From the NCBI GenBank assembly GCA_018970625.1, contig JAGWVZ010000007.1:1-22169 (forward strand): a DNA stretch of 22,169 nucleotides, given 5' to 3'. Under the pieces are notes generated by a model, which made no database searches, was not told the origin of the DNA, and saw only the letters and a list, made by a program, of their open reading frames with translations. Positions 22,142 to 22,169 of this stretch are shown here, in pieces. The translations under genes were made by a program, and so were the position numbers. Source of the stretch: Myxococcales bacterium. GTDB taxonomy: Bacteria; Myxococcota; Bradymonadia; REDH01. The stretch's first letter is position 1. Each line of letters begins with the position of its first letter.

Positions 22142-22169
22142 GGAGGGCTTCCCTGATGAACGTGTCGCG
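22142..22169 (+). CDS. Possible start of a plus-strand gene cut by the window edge
   Basis: GGAGGG at 22142-22147 lies 8 bp before an ATG at 22156 that opens MNVSR and continues to the window edge. This is a good ribosome binding site with correct spacing, divergent from the lipoprotein gene, but only 14 coding bases are visible, so nothing can be said about a product. Confidence 0.2.

Noticed and set aside
1..22169. tRNA, rRNA, CRISPR arrays, insertion sequences
   Set aside because: No cloverleaf, repeat-spacer pattern, transposase or terminal repeats were seen; the genes are densely packed and of ordinary chromosomal type.

Overview
The window reads as chromosomal DNA of a moderately GC-rich Gram-negative bacterium. 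I infer a member of the Myxococcota/Bradymonadota (former Deltaproteobacteria). The reasons are an Asp/Ala-rich lipoprotein linker, a monocyclic-type carotenoid gene set resembling that of myxobacteria, and a secreted protein with a DxDGDGxxG motif. No rRNA, tRNA or other taxonomic marker is present, so this placement is inference.

Layout. (1) Positions 1-2521, minus strand: a sulfur/siroheme block. It holds a DUF938 methyltransferase, precorrin-2 dehydrogenase/ferrochelatase, uroporphyrinogen-III methyltransferase and the N-terminus of a siroheme-dependent sulfite/nitrite reductase. A perfect 10-bp inverted repeat with a 7-bp spacer lies just upstream of the siroheme genes and is the best operator candidate in the window. 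(2) Positions 2687-9560, plus strand: five genes whose ends overlap by 4, 4, 8 and 4 bp. They encode an alpha/beta hydrolase, a renalase-like FAD oxidoreductase, a DNA-ligase-associated MBL-fold exonuclease, an ATP-dependent DNA ligase and an Lhr-type DEXH helicase. The last three are the known ligase-associated DNA repair module. The usual metallophosphoesterase partner (PdeM) is not seen, and the first two genes are not part of the described module. (3) Positions 9761-10186: a half-size EamA-type membrane protein whose stop codon lies in a 14-bp tandem repeat. (4) Positions 10212-20069: a complete carotenoid cluster in two divergent arms. The minus arm is crtY-crtE-crtI-crtB. The plus arm is crtC, a GT2 glycosyltransferase, crtD and crtW, with ATGA overlaps at every junction. 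(5) Positions 20084-20935: a secreted protein of unknown function 14 bp behind crtW. Facing it is an endonuclease/exonuclease/phosphatase-fold lipoprotein (20948-22117, minus).

Together the carotenoid genes predict GGPP, phytoene, lycopene, a carotene cyclised by a CrtL-type cyclase, 4-ketolation by CrtW, and hydration (CrtC), 3,4-desaturation (CrtD) and glycosylation at an acyclic end. That is a keto-carotenoid glycoside comparable to the myxobacton group. No light-sensing regulator (CarA/CarH/LitR, CarQ) lies in the window. The 117-bp crtY-crtE gap carries a striking long inverted repeat and a second palindrome that could be their targets.
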